Shown: positions 21,095 through 36,000 of the stretch, one piece after another | Numbering within the stretch: position 1 is the first letter of the stretch | Layout of the letters: every line of letters starts with the position of its first letter | Assembly (NCBI RefSeq): GCF_024139115.2 | Contig: NC_085139.1 | Location: 74,195,203 to 74,259,202 of the forward strand | Length of the DNA: 64,000 nt | Source: Armigeres subalbatus | Lineage: Eukaryota; Arthropoda; Insecta; Diptera; Culicidae | Direction: 5' to 3' | Position numbers and translations under genes: made by a program | The notes under the pieces: generated by a model | Told to the model about the DNA's origin: nothing | Seen by the model: only the letters and a program-made list of their open reading frames with translations | The model's database searches: none

Positions 21095-24000
21095 GTGAGT
21101 AACATCGCCCCAAGTGGGGCGCCACGGGTCGAGGGTATTTATTGTTATTGTTATTGATATAGTTATAGCACGTGATTATGAAGTTGTCGTCGGTTGCCGT
21201 ATGATGGTTATTGCTGTTGAATTGGTTTCTATTGGATTTTAATTACGCTCGTTCCAGTTCAAACGAGCAGAAAGTGGCGGAAGCCTTGCGTTTGCCCTAC
21301 TTGTGCTCCGCATAGAATTGAAATCTTCAAGCTTGTCCACGTTAAGGTTCGGACAATTAGATGATATCCAATTGATCGAGCCTGTATACGGACATACCCT
21401 GGATGTAAAGTGTCCAGGCTTTGTGAGCAGGCTTTATGAGGATTGCCAGTTACACGATTCACATTTTTGCGCTTTTTAAAAATGTTCATCAATTGCTAAA
21501 TTGAAGAAATTGGCAGAATTCAACAAATCTAATTACCTATTTTTCACAGTTAACATGAAAAGTTTGTTTTTGGTGCGAACATAATATATTATAGTCTTTC
21601 GGTTCGAGAAAGGCAAAAATAACATAATTCATAGCAAAACGCCTTCGATTTAGGTTCAAAAATAAATTTGAAGACTTGACAATTAATAAAATCATCTGTC
21701 TTTTCAAAATTCCAACATCCCGACAGCAGTATCATGGGGACGCCATTCATCTTAACGGACATTCCAGTGAGGGTTCACCGCCTTCGACTTCAAGGCCAAA
21801 TCGTGACATTCTGCATGGCAAGAGTTCGCTCATTAATGTCAAACCGAATGCATTTTCTATCTTCTCTTGTGGTGGCAATCAACTGACAGGAGGCCGCCTA
21901 GCCTGTAGTCAAATGTAGATATTCCTACTCCGCGCGTTTGCAGGTGGCGGTTCAAACCGTATGACACTTGGCTGTCCAATTCAATTCCCTCTTTGCACTT
22001 CCCAAGATACAACCCCCCTCCGGCTGTTTTGATCGTTAATTTTAATTATTATGATCGTTGCATTTTTCCCCGTCTCTAGGAACCAGAACCGTACCGTTAA
22101 CTGCAGTAGTGGCTTTCTCGTCCTCCGAGACGAGATCTCGCTGATTTAGTGGGCGAGCGAGCCATAATTAGGTTATTACATTACAATAAACATTTGATAG
22201 CGGTCAATAAAATAATCATGGCCTATGCTGGCCTAAGAAGTGGGAAGGGTGCGAGTAGGTGGAACATCGGCAAACATACAAACACACGGTCGATGGGGGG
22301 CTGGTCCCAAATGGATCGCCTGCTAACGAGGAGCAAATTGAATAGCAACTGCCGGCTGCACTCGCTAGCGGGAGATGTTTCCAAGCGATAAAAATTTTAA
22401 ATGGAAACGGACACTAAACGGGAGAGAGAGGAAAAATTGCACATTTCTTTCGGATAATCTGGGCGGGTTGACGGCCAGCGACGAAGGTGGCGGATAACTT
22501 CAACGTCGATCACATCGGGGGTAGAGATGTGGCTTAGGCCGTGGCAGCGCGCACAGCGGGATAATGATCAAACGTTGCTGGCACTTGACGGCAGTTTAGA
22601 TGAGTACGATTGACTGAACTATTCATGGGAGCAGCGTGTGATTAGGTACTGAGTGTGAGAGTAGAAGGTGGTCGTTAGGCAATTGCTGACAGATTGTTGA
22701 CTTAATTGACGCCGGCGGATGGGTTTCCGATTTAATTGAATATGTTTGGTGGAAGCTGAATAAGCTGGTAAAGGTCAGGGCAGTAAATTTCACGAACATG
22801 TACGTTATTTGAATGGCAATTTCAAGATTAACGACGAAAGTTATTGAATAGATGCTTGTTAGTATGTAATAATAACGACTTTACATAACTTAAAAGCTCC
22901 TTTGTGTAATACGTTTACTACTGAAAATGTCGTTCCTTTAGCTCTGTCTCGAAGTTTCTGAGGCGTCACAATGTTTCGCCAACATAATCCAATCCACCTT
23001 TCATAAACGTCTCCCATTTTCTACATCTTATTCAACTTAGTTAATTCATTTAGCGTGGTGCAATCTTGTTTTGTCAATGATGCGCACTTTTCTGCTACAG
23101 TTGTCGTCTGACGCCACTATGGCCCAAGGTAGGTACGTCGGTTGTGAAACATTTGAAATGACTGGGTTTTTGGAAATCGAATCACTGCCCTTTGTATTAC
23201 TCCCTCAGAAGAGATTTTAAATAGCAGGCACAAAAGACCCCAGCATACCTAACTTACATCCTTAAACTCAACACATTACTCGATCCATCGTTGGTTGCAT
23301 TGACTATGTGTGTAAATTTAGCCGGAAATCCTAATTTCTTTATCACTGCTATGACTGGTCTCGTTCGAGAGTGTCTTATGTGGGCATATTCACGGTGTTG
23401 TGATTTGAGTAAGTATTATGATTTGAGGAAGAAATGCAGTGCATTTTGGCCTGGTCCTCACAAGTTCCATTACTCACGCTTCCACGGATCTTCTGATGAC
23501 AATTGACCGTCAGCAAAGGGTTGCGTACTTAGCTTGTAGTGCAGCCTGAGCACTGTTGTCCTTCTGACATCAGCTAGAGTGAGATGGTGCATCCTGTGGG
23601 GTCTGCCTAGGATGTGGTGGGGTTCAACAGTGGGCTCTGTTGAACTTCTATAAAAAGCTGCATGTGTCCAACAACCTACTGTTCCCGAAACATCAATTTG
23701 TTCGAGAATACGGACTGATTTTACGGCGACGACTCTTAGCGCGAAACAACGGAAACGAATAGGAACATAGAACGTTTTAACCCTAGCCCAGCAGGGTAAA
23801 TTGGCACAACTTGCCAATGAGGCACACCGCATGAAGCTTGAGATCCTGGGACTGAGTGAAGCCCGTTGGCCGAACTTTGAAGAACACAGAACGCCGTCGG
23901 GATAAGTTCTGCTATACTCTGGTTTACGAGGTGAACACGCTCCCCGGCATCACGGAGTTGGCTTCCTACTAAGCGCTCAGGCACACTCTGCGCTTATGAA

Positions 24001-27000
24001 GTGGGAACCTGTTATTGCTCCTAATAACAATTTTCGGATTTTCCGGAAATTTAACACTCCGCTTCTTTATAGTTGGTGTAGAGAGTTATAATTTCCCTGA
24101 AATATGAGTTCATTTTATATAGATGTTCACAGACTTTGAGGTTAGCTTACGTTTAGTGTTGTTTGGAGCTCAATTCGCTATATAAACGGCATAAACTACC
24201 AATTTTAATAATCACTGCGTGATGCTAAACATTTTAAGCTTTCATTAGTCATTTAGATAATTTAGGATCATTGGGGAGGCTTTTTACCTTATTATACTTC
24301 TTAATAAACTAGGATTTCTACTCTAGTGTAACTCAATTACTAACACTTCAATCTGTAATAAAAATAAGGTTGAATATGCTATCAAATACGCTCCACATTT
24401 CAACTAACCGTCATAGAATATAATACTTGAATTCATTTAATTTATGTTGTTTAAAGGCTTTCAGAAACACTTTCTATTTGATAGATCTATCTGATAGTGA
24501 CGCACAGATTCGACAATTCAATTGTGTTTTACGAATAGGATCTGTCAGCTTCGCAACTCTGTAGTTCTATTGCCCGTTACAGAGCTGGGTGTTTCTGTCG
24601 GTACTAAAGATGAATCGTCGGAAGCCGTAACAGAACCTATAAGTGAAAGGATAATCGTTGCCAGATTTAGAACACGGGTCCGAAACCTTACTATAATCCA
24701 ATGTTATGCGCCAACCGATGCTGCCGATCTGCAAGACAAACGGTTCACAAGGTCACGTGGGTCTCCCGTGACGGCTTTACAGAAAATCAAATCGAATACA
24801 TCTGCATCAGCCGAAAATGGAAACGGAGCCTTGATGTACGGAATAAACGTAGTGCCGATATCGCGTCTGATCATCACCTCCTCATCGGCGAAATACGCCT
24901 GCGCATTACGCAGATTCGTCGGTAGGAGGAAAGAGTTGGACGACGATTCAACACACGCCGACTGGAAGATGCCACGGTGAAACGGTCCTTCGTAGAAGAA
25001 CTGGAGACGCGTGTTGAAGATATTCCGGAAGGTGGCAGCGTGGAAGACTAATGGACCGCCATCAAGAATGCCTTCATCATCACAAGCGAGAACAATCTGG
25101 GCGAACTGCGCACCCTATGAAAACAATGGATCACCGATGAGACCTGGAAGAAGATAGAGGAGCGAAGAGAAGCCAAAGCCGCGATAGAGCGATCAAAAAC
25201 CAGAGGAGCCAAAGCCCGTCGATACGCGGCTCTTGAGAAGGAAGTAAAACGCTCAAATCGACGGGACAATCGTGCGTGGGCAGACTCTTTGGCCGACAAA
25301 GGAGAGAGAGCCACCGCAACCGGGGACATTCGCCTCCTCTACGATATTGCACGACGCTTAAGCGGGGCGAAGATGAATGCAACGATGCGTGTGAAAGACG
25401 CGAATGATCAGTTATTGACCGACCAAACTGACCAGCTGAAAAGCTGGTTCGAGCACATCGAACAACTTTTTCAAGTGCCAGCCGGGCAATCACCACCTCG
25501 GCATGATCTGCCTAGGATCCGACGTATAACACGCGTCAATACCGAAGCTCCATCACTGCTAGAGATTCAAACAGCCATCAAAAGCATGAAATCGAATAAA
25601 GCCCCAGGGGTCGATCGCATATCAGCCGAGATGCTCAAATCTGACCCCATGACATCCGCTCAACTACTGCATCGTTTATTTCGTAATATCTGGGACACCG
25701 CAACTTTCCCGGTCGACTGGATGCAAGGTATCTTAGTGAAGGTGCCAAAAAAGGGTGACCAGACTGTATGCGATAACTGGCGAGGCATTAAGGCTCCCCC
25801 AAACCTAAGCGATTTCATCGCCGCGACGGCGACAACTAGTCGCCGCGATTCTATCGTTGGGTCGCTGCAGGCAATGTTCTATTTACGCTTCCATACCAAT
25901 GGCGACAAAATCGCTGTCGCCAAGCGATAGAATCGCGTCGCGACTGTCGCGTCGCGTGTGTTTGGGGGAACCTTTATGTTGCTGTGTACCGTTCTCAAAA
26001 TTCTATGAAAAATTATCCTACCCCGGATTCAGGAGAAGGTCGATGCGACTCTCCGGCGGCAGCAGGCCGGATTCCGTGCCGGAAGATCCTGTTTGGACCA
26101 TATTGTCACGCTCCGCATCATTCTGGAGCAGGTCAACGAATTCCAAGAGTTCCTTAACTTGGTATTCATTGACTACGAAAAAGCTTTCGACCATCTCAAT
26201 CACGAGAATATGTGGGGCGCCTGAGACGCAAGGGGGTTCCTAAGAAAATCATCGGCCTCATCGAGGCACAGTATAGAGTGCTGCACAATGGGGTCTTGTC
26301 CGACCCTATCCGGGTCATAGCTGGTGTGAGACAAGGATGTATTCTATCACCGTTACTGTTCCTCATCGTAAGCGACGAGATTCTGGTAGATGCGATTGAC
26401 CATGAACCAAACCGCGGGCTGTTATGGCAGCCTATAACCATGAAGCACCTAAACGACTTCGAATTGGCTGATGACGTTGCAATCCTCGCGCAACGGCGCT
26501 CTGATATGCAAAGTGAGCTCAACGACCTTGCCGAGCGCTCCTCTTCGGCAGGTTTAGTCATCAACGTCAACAAAACCAAATCGTTGGATGTAAACACGGT
26601 GACTCCTTCCAGTTTCACAGTAGCCGGGGAACCAGTGGAGAATGTTGAAAGCTTCCAATATCTTGGTAGCCAAATGGCGTCAGACGGCGGTACCAAGATC
26701 GACATAGGCGCACGGATCAAGAAAGCAAGAGCTGCCTTTGCGAGTTTAAGAAATATCTAGAAAAACAGGCAGATAAGTGAACGCACCAAAACACGAATTT
26801 TCAACTCTAACGTGAAATCTATGCTGTAATACGCTAGCGAAACATGGTGTGTATCAGTGGAGAACACCCAACGGCTGCAGGTGTTCTTTAACAGATGCCT
26901 GCGGTATATAATTCGGACCTGGTGGCCTCACAACTGGATCTCAAACAACGCGCTCCATCGTCGTTGTCACCAGAGGCCGATAGCTACAGAAATTCGGGAT

Positions 27001-30000
27001 AGGAAGTGGTGCTGGGTCGGCCACACTCTACGTAGGGGCGGAATCTGTAAACAGGCATTGGGCTGGAACCCAACGGGACATCGCAGCAGAGGCAGACCCA
27101 GAGGATCATGGCGGCATAGCCGCAATATAAAAATAAAAGAATTCGACCGAAATCTAACCTGGCAACAGGTTAAAGCGATAGCTGGACAACGCTCAGGATG
27201 GAGATCTTTCAAGTCGGCCCTTTGCACCACCGGAGGTATACAGAATCCATAAGTTTACGCATTTTCGGCGTACGATCAACGTATACAGCCCACAGTAGTC
27301 TACTGTGTTGTGAAAGCGCAACAATATGCCACCCATCTATTATGGATTATATTCTTTCATGCAAAGTAGGTGCTAAATACTGCACCCAAAAAACAAATCT
27401 GACAATTATTGTATAAAATCTTGGCATATACAATTCTGTAAGCTCTCCCTTCCGATTATGGGACGAAAAAAGTCCTTTCTACCGTCCTGAGCGTTAGCAG
27501 CTCCGATTACTATTTCCACGTCACGCTACGTCGTTGACACCCTGCATAGGCTTTATCAGGACAACCATAAAACATGTCCTTCAAGTCGTCAGATGTATTG
27601 TTTGTCGGTGCGTAGATGTTGATTAAGCTGTAATTGGAGAATTTTATCGTGTCCTCAGATAGCCAGTCGGGAGATGGCGAGTTCGTTTCTCGTTCCAGCC
27701 TAGGATGTTTCAATTAATAACTGAGGAAATGCTAATACTTAGTTGAAAAGCAGACCAAGTTCCAGTTGAAATGTGAAGCCATCGAAGAAGAAGATATTTT
27801 TTAAATCATGGAGGAAAGACAAATACACGATTAGTGGTGGTGATCCAGATAGAAAAATGATGTATGGTTACATATCGCGGAAAAAGGCAAATTGGCAAAT
27901 GGCGATGAGGCAAACAACAGTGGTGGCGGGATGGTAATGAACCTAGGAGCACGCGCTCAGGACATACGTCTCCAGATCTCCAGGGATTTTAGAAGGAGAT
28001 CGGCCGACTGAAAACAATAAAGCATCTGGGGTTGACCAACTACCAGGAGAGCTGTTTAAATACGGTGGTGAGACACTGCAGTGGCTAATGCGATGCACTG
28101 GATAATTACCAAAATTTGGTAGGAGGAGGTAGGAGGAATGGATGGCCAGTGTCGAGTTTCCCATCTACAAAAGGGTGATAAGCTGGATTGTAGTAACTAT
28201 CGCGCAATCACATTGCCGAACGCCGCCCCAAATTTTATTCCGCCGAGTAACACCAATTGCAAGAGACTTCGTGGGGCAGTACCAGGTGGAGCTCTACCAC
28301 GGACCAAGTCTTCGCCGTACGTCAGATATTGCAGAAATGCCTCGAAAACAACGTGGCCACACATCATCTATTCAACAACTTCAAAGCTGCATATGATACA
28401 TAACCAGCTATGACAGCTAATGCATGAAAACGGATTTCCGGATAAAGTGACACGGTTGATCAAGGCGACGATGAATCAGAAGATGTGAGAAGTCCGATTC
28501 GCGAATTAATCCTTCTCTTCAGTCCCCTGCGCGAATGGGACCAAAGCCTAAGTGTACCAAATCTGATTTGAATTGGTCCTGGGGGTTGGGAGTTACACTG
28601 AACTGCTCGTTTTCCACAGACAACCACTCCCCCCATTCCATCCCCTTTTCCAAATGACCCTCCCATCCTCTTTGTTAACTTCCCTTGAGGATAGAGAACG
28701 TGTGTACCAAATTTCGTTGAAATCGGCCAAGTGGCTCAGAGGTAGTTGGCGAACATACATACTTACATATAGATACATATAGATACATATATATACAGTC
28801 CCATCCCGATTTTGGCTACAACCTCGAAAATATTTTTTTTATTACTTTTTAGAGCTAAAACCTTTTAATTAATATGTAATAGAATAAACAAAACCAAAAG
28901 TGAATATCATTAAGGTTTATATGCGTATTATGGGCTCTGTACGAATAGTGGGCACTTTCACTGAAATAATGAATCACCACTCGTATCACCGCTCATTGCA
29001 AACAATTTCTATTTAAACTTTTCTGTTCTTTTAGTCAAAGTTTCCACGTACCTATTCACACTACCCTAATATAACCAGCCCACCGTAGAATGTCATATTT
29101 TTTGGCATTCTCACTGATTTTGTCGTCGACAAGCTGACTCACACCGTTGTACATAGTACAACACCTATTAAGCGAAGCCCGTTGTTTACATCACAATGCA
29201 AGCGATACTGCATTAGTGATCCAGGAGCAAGCATACCCAAGTAGGTTTAATTGCTAGTGATTAGCACATTCGATTTTCTAAATACGCTATATAGCCATCA
29301 AGTTGTTTTGCTCATTATGCGCCTCTTTCCCTATATCAGCCGAGAAACTGTCATTTTATCATTTTAACCGTATTTCTGCTGCATTGTCTGTCTTATTGTT
29401 TAAAATTGACGCAAATTTGTCTAGCGATTAATATCAGAACACTATTGGCTTTTCCAGTTTCCTGATGTGTCAAATGCATAACGAGCGTTTTGATTCCAGC
29501 ATGTTTACAACAGTTCAACCGTAAGGGTAAGCGTTTGGTAACATGTAACCGTAAGGTTCTCAAGCAGGCATTGAAAAAAACAAGATCATGAGAAAAAATC
29601 TGGTTAATTTAAGCCAACTTGATGCTCTGCCGCGGGGCAAGTTATGAGCTTCCTAAAATCTTTAAAATTGGACGTTCGATGATTCACTGTTTAAGGACAA
29701 TCATCGTAGAATTCAAATTTAAAAGACTCGTGTTTTTAAAGGCACACCACTCAATATGGGAGCAACGCACAAAAGTTGCAGCAAAGCTGAAATAATGAAA
29801 TTGACAGTTGTGCGTTGATTCCGTATTAAGTGGTGTGCCCTTGAAAACGCGAGTACTTTTAAATTTGGATTCTATGATGCTTGTCCTTAATGATCTTCAA
29901 CGCTCACCAATGGGAGCCTATTGAGAGAAGCGAATCACTTGCTAACACAACAATGAGCGTCGATACGGTGCGCTTTTAGAAGAAGACATTCAAGCATTCT

Positions 30001-33000
30001 AAAAATGAAGGCCTCTAAGAGTCTAGAACTCTAGCACACTGAATGGGAGGCGTTGATGCTTTCTCTTGACTATCTTATCACCTTGAAAGAAGAGCGAATA
30101 AAGCACAACGCATGATGTGGTTTGATTGCCTGGCTTCATTGTACTAGAGCAACGAGCATAGCAACGAGTATCTACGCTCATTGGTACTAGAGCAAGCGGG
30201 GTACGCATGCAAAAATCGTAGCTTACATGGTTACATGGCTTGGCTTGTTAGACGGTGTTGCTCATTGTTTATCACAGCAACGATCGCTCCTACTCGTTGT
30301 TTGGCATCCATCTGAGCGAGGCAGTTCACTCATTGGCTATGGATGCTACGATTGCAATAGATCAATGCTCACTCACACTTCCAATGCCTGCTCTCGAGTG
30401 TTCTGTTTGTGATGGCGAAGTATCAGAAGTGGAGTACCTCCTGTGAAGTTCCCATGAGATCGCTGGTGTAATTCTAGCTGCTTCGATAGGCGAGTGATGC
30501 GTCAGATGTGGTTTTATTATTATTTATTCAGCCTAAGGCCAGAATGGCCTCAGTCACGCAGTCTACGGAGTTTCCGTAAATCGTCTTCAATCTGATCGAT
30601 CCACCTGGATCGCTGCACACTTCGCCTTCTTTGTGCCTGTCGGATCGTTGAAGAGAACCATTTTCACTCCAAGTCCTCCACAAGCATTGTCTAGATCTCG
30701 TGTCCAAGGAGGACTACCGCCACCGGTTTAATGAGGGAGTCTGTTTGGTACGGTGGCGGACTTTATTCGATCGGAGTGTTTTTTGGAGTCCAAAGTACGT
30801 ACGCTTTCCTGCCACGTTGCGTCTTCGAATTTGTCTGCTGGTATCGTATCGGAGGTCAAGTGATCCCAAGTACATGAATTCTTCAACAATCTTGATTTTG
30901 TCGCTATTGATACAAGCTTGTGGTGAATGGCCGTTGTCTTCTCTTAAGCCTACTTCGTCTTCAACGTGTTAATGTAAGTCCAATCCAATCTGCTTTGCTT
31001 CCCCCTTCAGCCTGATGTAGGATTCTTCCATCTACATTGTATGCGCTTGACCAATGTGCAGAATGCAGATTTCTGTTACCATTTTCTCAAACAATGGAAT
31101 GTGTTATGCCTTGCGTTCATTTTTTCCATAATGTCAGCTATAATTGTGCACAGAACTTTACTCTTAATCACACCGACCACAAGAAAGTTTGCCTACAATT
31201 GAAACATTTTTTTATCACCACAAATTTTTGTAAGGACGTGGCCGACGCTATTGTTAATTTCAAATATTATTTATTATTCAATTTGTATTATGAAATTGAC
31301 GAAATATGAAATTGAAATTGGAGATTGTTTCAATTATAATGTATCGTATTCAATTGTATCGCAAAAATGTCAATTATGATGCACGTGCATCACTTAAACA
31401 CACTCCACATACTTTGTAGTACATATTCTAAGTATTTAGCTCTAAGTATTTATATATAAATATAAGATAAGATAGAGGATAGATAATGTGAGTCGGAAAT
31501 GACGTTTCATCTGGAGACGTTATGGTAATAAAGAAGGAAACGAAGTCGTATTTGCCACGACTTACGAAAACTTCTTCCAATAGAAGTTAAGCCCCGAACG
31601 CAATAGAACGGAACAGCGATGGAAAAGGCATGCGTGGGTGACGTTTGAATCTTTGTTTACAAAATCACATACGTCCTATTGAACAAGTACCCGAGATATG
31701 GAAAAGCAGTCAAATTCTGCCGTTATCGTCGCCATTTCGTTCCATTGCGTTAAGATTTTTCAGTGAATATACAATATTCGGCTCAGGACTCTAGTGTGTA
31801 AAAGTCTAACAAATATAATATTCCTATATACTAAGGAAAATGGACGTATTATTTTCAATTAAATGCCTTATGAAAATTTCCCACAAGGAATCAGTATGAA
31901 TTTCAATATGCTGCCTTATGAATGACTATTTTCATTAAAAAAAAAGTGAAGTGCGGCAGGCTGGATTCGAATCACGGACGTCGAAGTTAGAAGGCCGGTA
32001 AGATTCATATGGCGCCAGTTATGTTTTACGAGATTTTTATGTCCTCCTTTTTCACCCAAATGTTCTCCTCTTTTGGTACGATTCTGGTGAACGTGGGACC
32101 GACTGTTTACTTCGATGAAATTTACTTCCAGTTGGCAGCAGCAGTAAAAAGTGTAGACAACAACCTTCCGTGCACCATGTTTACGGTACTCCTCACTGTG
32201 TGGAGATACCGGCTTTACAGAGATGATCTCCTACACTATGTTTGCACTGATTAGTAGTTTTATACTGATGAAATTTCGATTTTACTTATGGGCAGGCATT
32301 GAAAGCGTGAGTGGAGCGGACGAGCATTGATCTAATTCAATCATAGCATCCTATGCCAGTGAGTGAACAGCCTTGCTCAGATGGATACCAAACAACGATT
32401 ATGAGCGATCGTTGCTGCGTAAACAACGAGCAACAGCGTTCGCCAAGCCAAACTTGGTATAGTATCCAGGGAAGCTACAACTGAAGCATTTGTGTTACGC
32501 TTGCTCTACTAGAATAAAAGCAAAACACATCAGGTGAGAAAGGAGAGAAAGTATCAAAGCCTCCCATGCAGTGTATCAGAGTTCCAGAGAGTAATTCTGT
32601 AAGAGTAACGTATGAAAAGATTTTTCTAACAGCGTGTGGTAACAATACTCATTCACCTGTCATAAGACGAGTTTGAACAATCCCATTGAATTCCACCACT
32701 TAATTGTATCCTGACAGATACGTATTTCGACCTCAACAGTAAGGCCGTCTTCAGTGTCTTGTACTTGACTCGACTCGAATACTCATTGTTAGGTTACCAA
32801 GTGATGACAATCTTTAAACATTGAATTAACGAACGCCAAATTTCAACGATCTAGAAAGCTTCAGCGAATAGGCCGCAGTAGACCATCAAGTCGGTATGAA
32901 TTTAGCCGATTTTTACTCATGAACTGTTTTTTTTTCAATGCTTGCTTATGGGTCGTTGTTCTGAATTTCTTCTAGAAAGCCGGCACCGCTCTGTACGGTA

Positions 33001-36000
33001 GTTACCACTACCCGCTCCCTGGAAATATGAATTGAAGCGAATTGGGAGGAATACGAGCGCGCTATGTCGTCTGCCTGCGCGGACCAACGTCCCTCGACGT
33101 TCACCGAGCTCACCGGCACGATTCTAGCCTCCGCCCAACAAGCTATCCCCCAATCCAGTGGTCGTCCCGGCCGTGGAGCACTTGGGCGGTGGACCGAGGA
33201 AACTCGGTAAGCTGTTGAACTCAGACGCAAGGCCCATAATTAAACGGCCCCCTTCGGACGTGAAAGTTCCTTTTCTTAAGCTCGTCAACGACATTTGGGA
33301 AAACCGCACGTTCCCAGACGAGTGGAGGAAAGGTTTCGTTGTGCCTCTCCCGAAGAGCAGCGTGACTAGCCGTGATGTATCCAAAACCGTTCTGGAAGCC
33401 GACAGAAGCACATATTTCGCCAACCTGGGCAGTGTACTACAATAAGCGTATGAGGAAGGCAAGCATGTTGACTTTGTGTCACTCGATATCGCCAAGGCTT
33501 TTAACCGGACCTTGACCCCTTTGGTCCTTAGAAAACTACAAAACTGGAGTATCAAAGGCAACATGCTTGCTTTCGTAAAAAACTTCCTCACCCGACGAAC
33601 CTCCCCATTGGCGGCACAGCATCGGACGAGTACCCTGAAAAAACTGGCGTCCCCCAAGGGTCGGTCCTAGCGGTGACGCTTTTCTTTATCGCTATGGACG
33701 GGGTTTCCAGCGTTCTACCCGCGAACGTATATCTATTTGTATGCGACGACGACATTTTATTGGTCGTAGTCTGCCGTGGAACGCCTGGAAGGACCAGTAT
33801 TAGGACTCAGGCAGCGGTAAGTTCCATCAATTGCTGGGCTTCATCCGTCGGCTTTGTCATGAACGCCAGTAAATGTGTCCAGGGACACGTCTGGAGCGAC
33901 CGGCATCAGCTAGCAAGACCCTCCATAAAGCTAAACACGAATGCCATCCGCAACCGAAAGATCGTCCAGATGCTTGGTGTCGACATCGACCGAAAACTAA
34001 CCTTTTTACCGCACTTCCGGGCGGTGTAGGAAGCATGTAAATCCCGCATTAGTCTCATTTAAATGCTCTCAGTTTGAAAAAAAAACACCGTTCCAATAAT
34101 AGGAGTACTTAAGCATCGTAATTACTTCTTCTTCATTGGCATTACATCCCCCACTGGGACAATGCCGCCTCGCAGCTTAGTGTTCATTAAGCACTTCCAC
34201 AGTTTTTAATTGAAGTTTGATGGTCATCTGTCGCAAAGCCGCCTCTTCGCTGCTACCACCTCAGGAAATGGCAAAATCCCTCCCCCAGACGAGGCTGACC
34301 GGATCCTGAGACGTGTAGCCGGTACCAGTTTCCCCCCAGTGGCGCGGGATCACTGGCATGGAGCAAAAGGGCTGGCTGATGCCTCCTGTTAACATCAACC
34401 GCACCATCGCCTCCCGGTTCAAAAGAGGTGATAACACAGATGAACTCCGAAGATCCGTACTGGAACTCATTGCAACACGCTTCCGAAATAGTGAGATTCG
34501 GTATACCGACGGATCCGTCATCAGGCGAGGAATAGGATTTGTAGTCTGTGGATCTAATCTGGCCAAATCAGAGCCATTTTTGTTGCGGCCACTTCCCCGG
34601 CGAACAAGCCAATTGCGGTCTTCACGGACTCCGCAAGTGTAATTTCCGCCCATCAAAGTATGACTCCAAAACACCCCTGGATCCAGGGAATCCTTTCAGG
34701 TATAATCCCCGGTACCACCTTTGCCTGGATCCCCGGCCACTACGGCATTAGGGGAAATACCAAAGCCGATGCCCTGGCCAGTGTCGGACACGTGGTTCTA
34801 CTTTACATCCACTCCGTCCCGCTGACCGACGTTAAGAAATGGACGAAGAGCATCGTCGGCCAAGACTGGTCTTGTACTTGAAGCAATAGCAGAGGACTCT
34901 TTTTGAGGAAAATTTAAAGGATCCATCGGCTCCTGGAATGATCCAGCTACTTAAAAAGAACAACAAGTGATAAGGCCGAACAAGGCCAACACACACCATT
35001 CTGTATATGATTCTACAAGAACTGAATGAGCCTCATAGTTCTTCGTCGTAAATAGTGCATTCTAACTGCAAATCACTGTATTTCTATGTTTCTCCGTACA
35101 TTTTTACAAATAGGCTTCCAACGAGTTTGGAATCACCCAAACATTGACCTATTTGGCTGGAGCATCAGGGCATTAAATAGTCCGAAAAAAAAGGCGCTCC
35201 ATCGAGAAATTTGGAATAAGTTTTTTCCACACTAATTTGAGCCAACCTTCCCTGTATGCGTTGCGCGTTGCGTTGCGTTGTAACGGAGTATTTCGTAGAT
35301 TGCATACTGATAGTTGTCATGTATATTCTTTACCTTTCTTACCCCAATTGCTTATGGATTTCCATTTGGGATTCAATGGAAATCCAATAGGGGGTCCAAA
35401 ATGATAAAACATGAAAGCTATCATTGCCGACCACGCCCATCTTCTCCGTTACTAGGAAAGGGAAGGAAATGATGATATGACATCTACTTAACAAGAGGCC
35501 AGCGACTCACCGACGCCCTCATAGTTGTCAAGGAATTGGATGGTGGGTAGGGTATGTGGTTTAAGAGTATCATTATAAGCAAATGATATAAAATTTGTGG
35601 AAATACGTTGGGAGTGACTTTGCTAAGAAATTTATGTCACTCCATTATCCTTGCCGATGATTTTCCTCGGATGGGGCGAAGGTATTAGCCTTGCCCTGGC
35701 TAATAGCCTAGGTTTAAGCGCCTTTGCTCGCTCTCTGAAACGAAAAAAGAGCAAAGAGAAATTAAATTCCCCTTCCCCCCTGATATGATAATGATTTTGA
35801 TCAACAAATGAATTCTAAGTGGATGAATAAATGATCAAACGGCTGCAAACAAGCCTCTATTGTCGTAGCAGAAGCAAACCCGCCTCAATACGACAGGCAG
35901 AAGCACATGTTTGTGATTCAAACGCGATCGACTGTTGTTAAATTTCGATACACATAGTTGGGTAAAGAGAAAAGATGTGAAATATTGCTAAAGTAGGATT

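Larger units (their letters stand above)
23500..27250 (+). mobile_element. APE-type LINE (family of the 6074-6645 fragment), degraded
   Basis: The endonuclease N-terminus is near 23765-24005 (phrases LAQLANEAHRMKLEILGLSE and HHGVGFLLS). After an insertion it resumes at about 24635 (ERIIVARFRTRVRNLTIIQC, YAPTDAADLQDK), then DHHLLIGEIRLRI near 24870. The linker and RT follow: KSNKAPGVDRISAEMLK at about 25590, LVFIDYEKAFD at about 26160 in another frame, GVRQGCILSPLLF at about 26325, ELADDVAILAQRRS at about 26465, and the C-terminal region VENTQRLQVF to GHRSRGRPRGSWR at about 26860-27110. Several stops, an internal endonuclease deletion near 24745 and a MITE at 25792-25972 disable it. It lies in sense orientation within GTPase intron 1. 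Confidence 0.8.

Noticed and set aside
31945..32010. Possible tRNA gene on the minus strand
   Set aside because: A T-arm-like GATTCGAATCC and a following T-run are present, but no matching acceptor stem, D-arm or anticodon arm.
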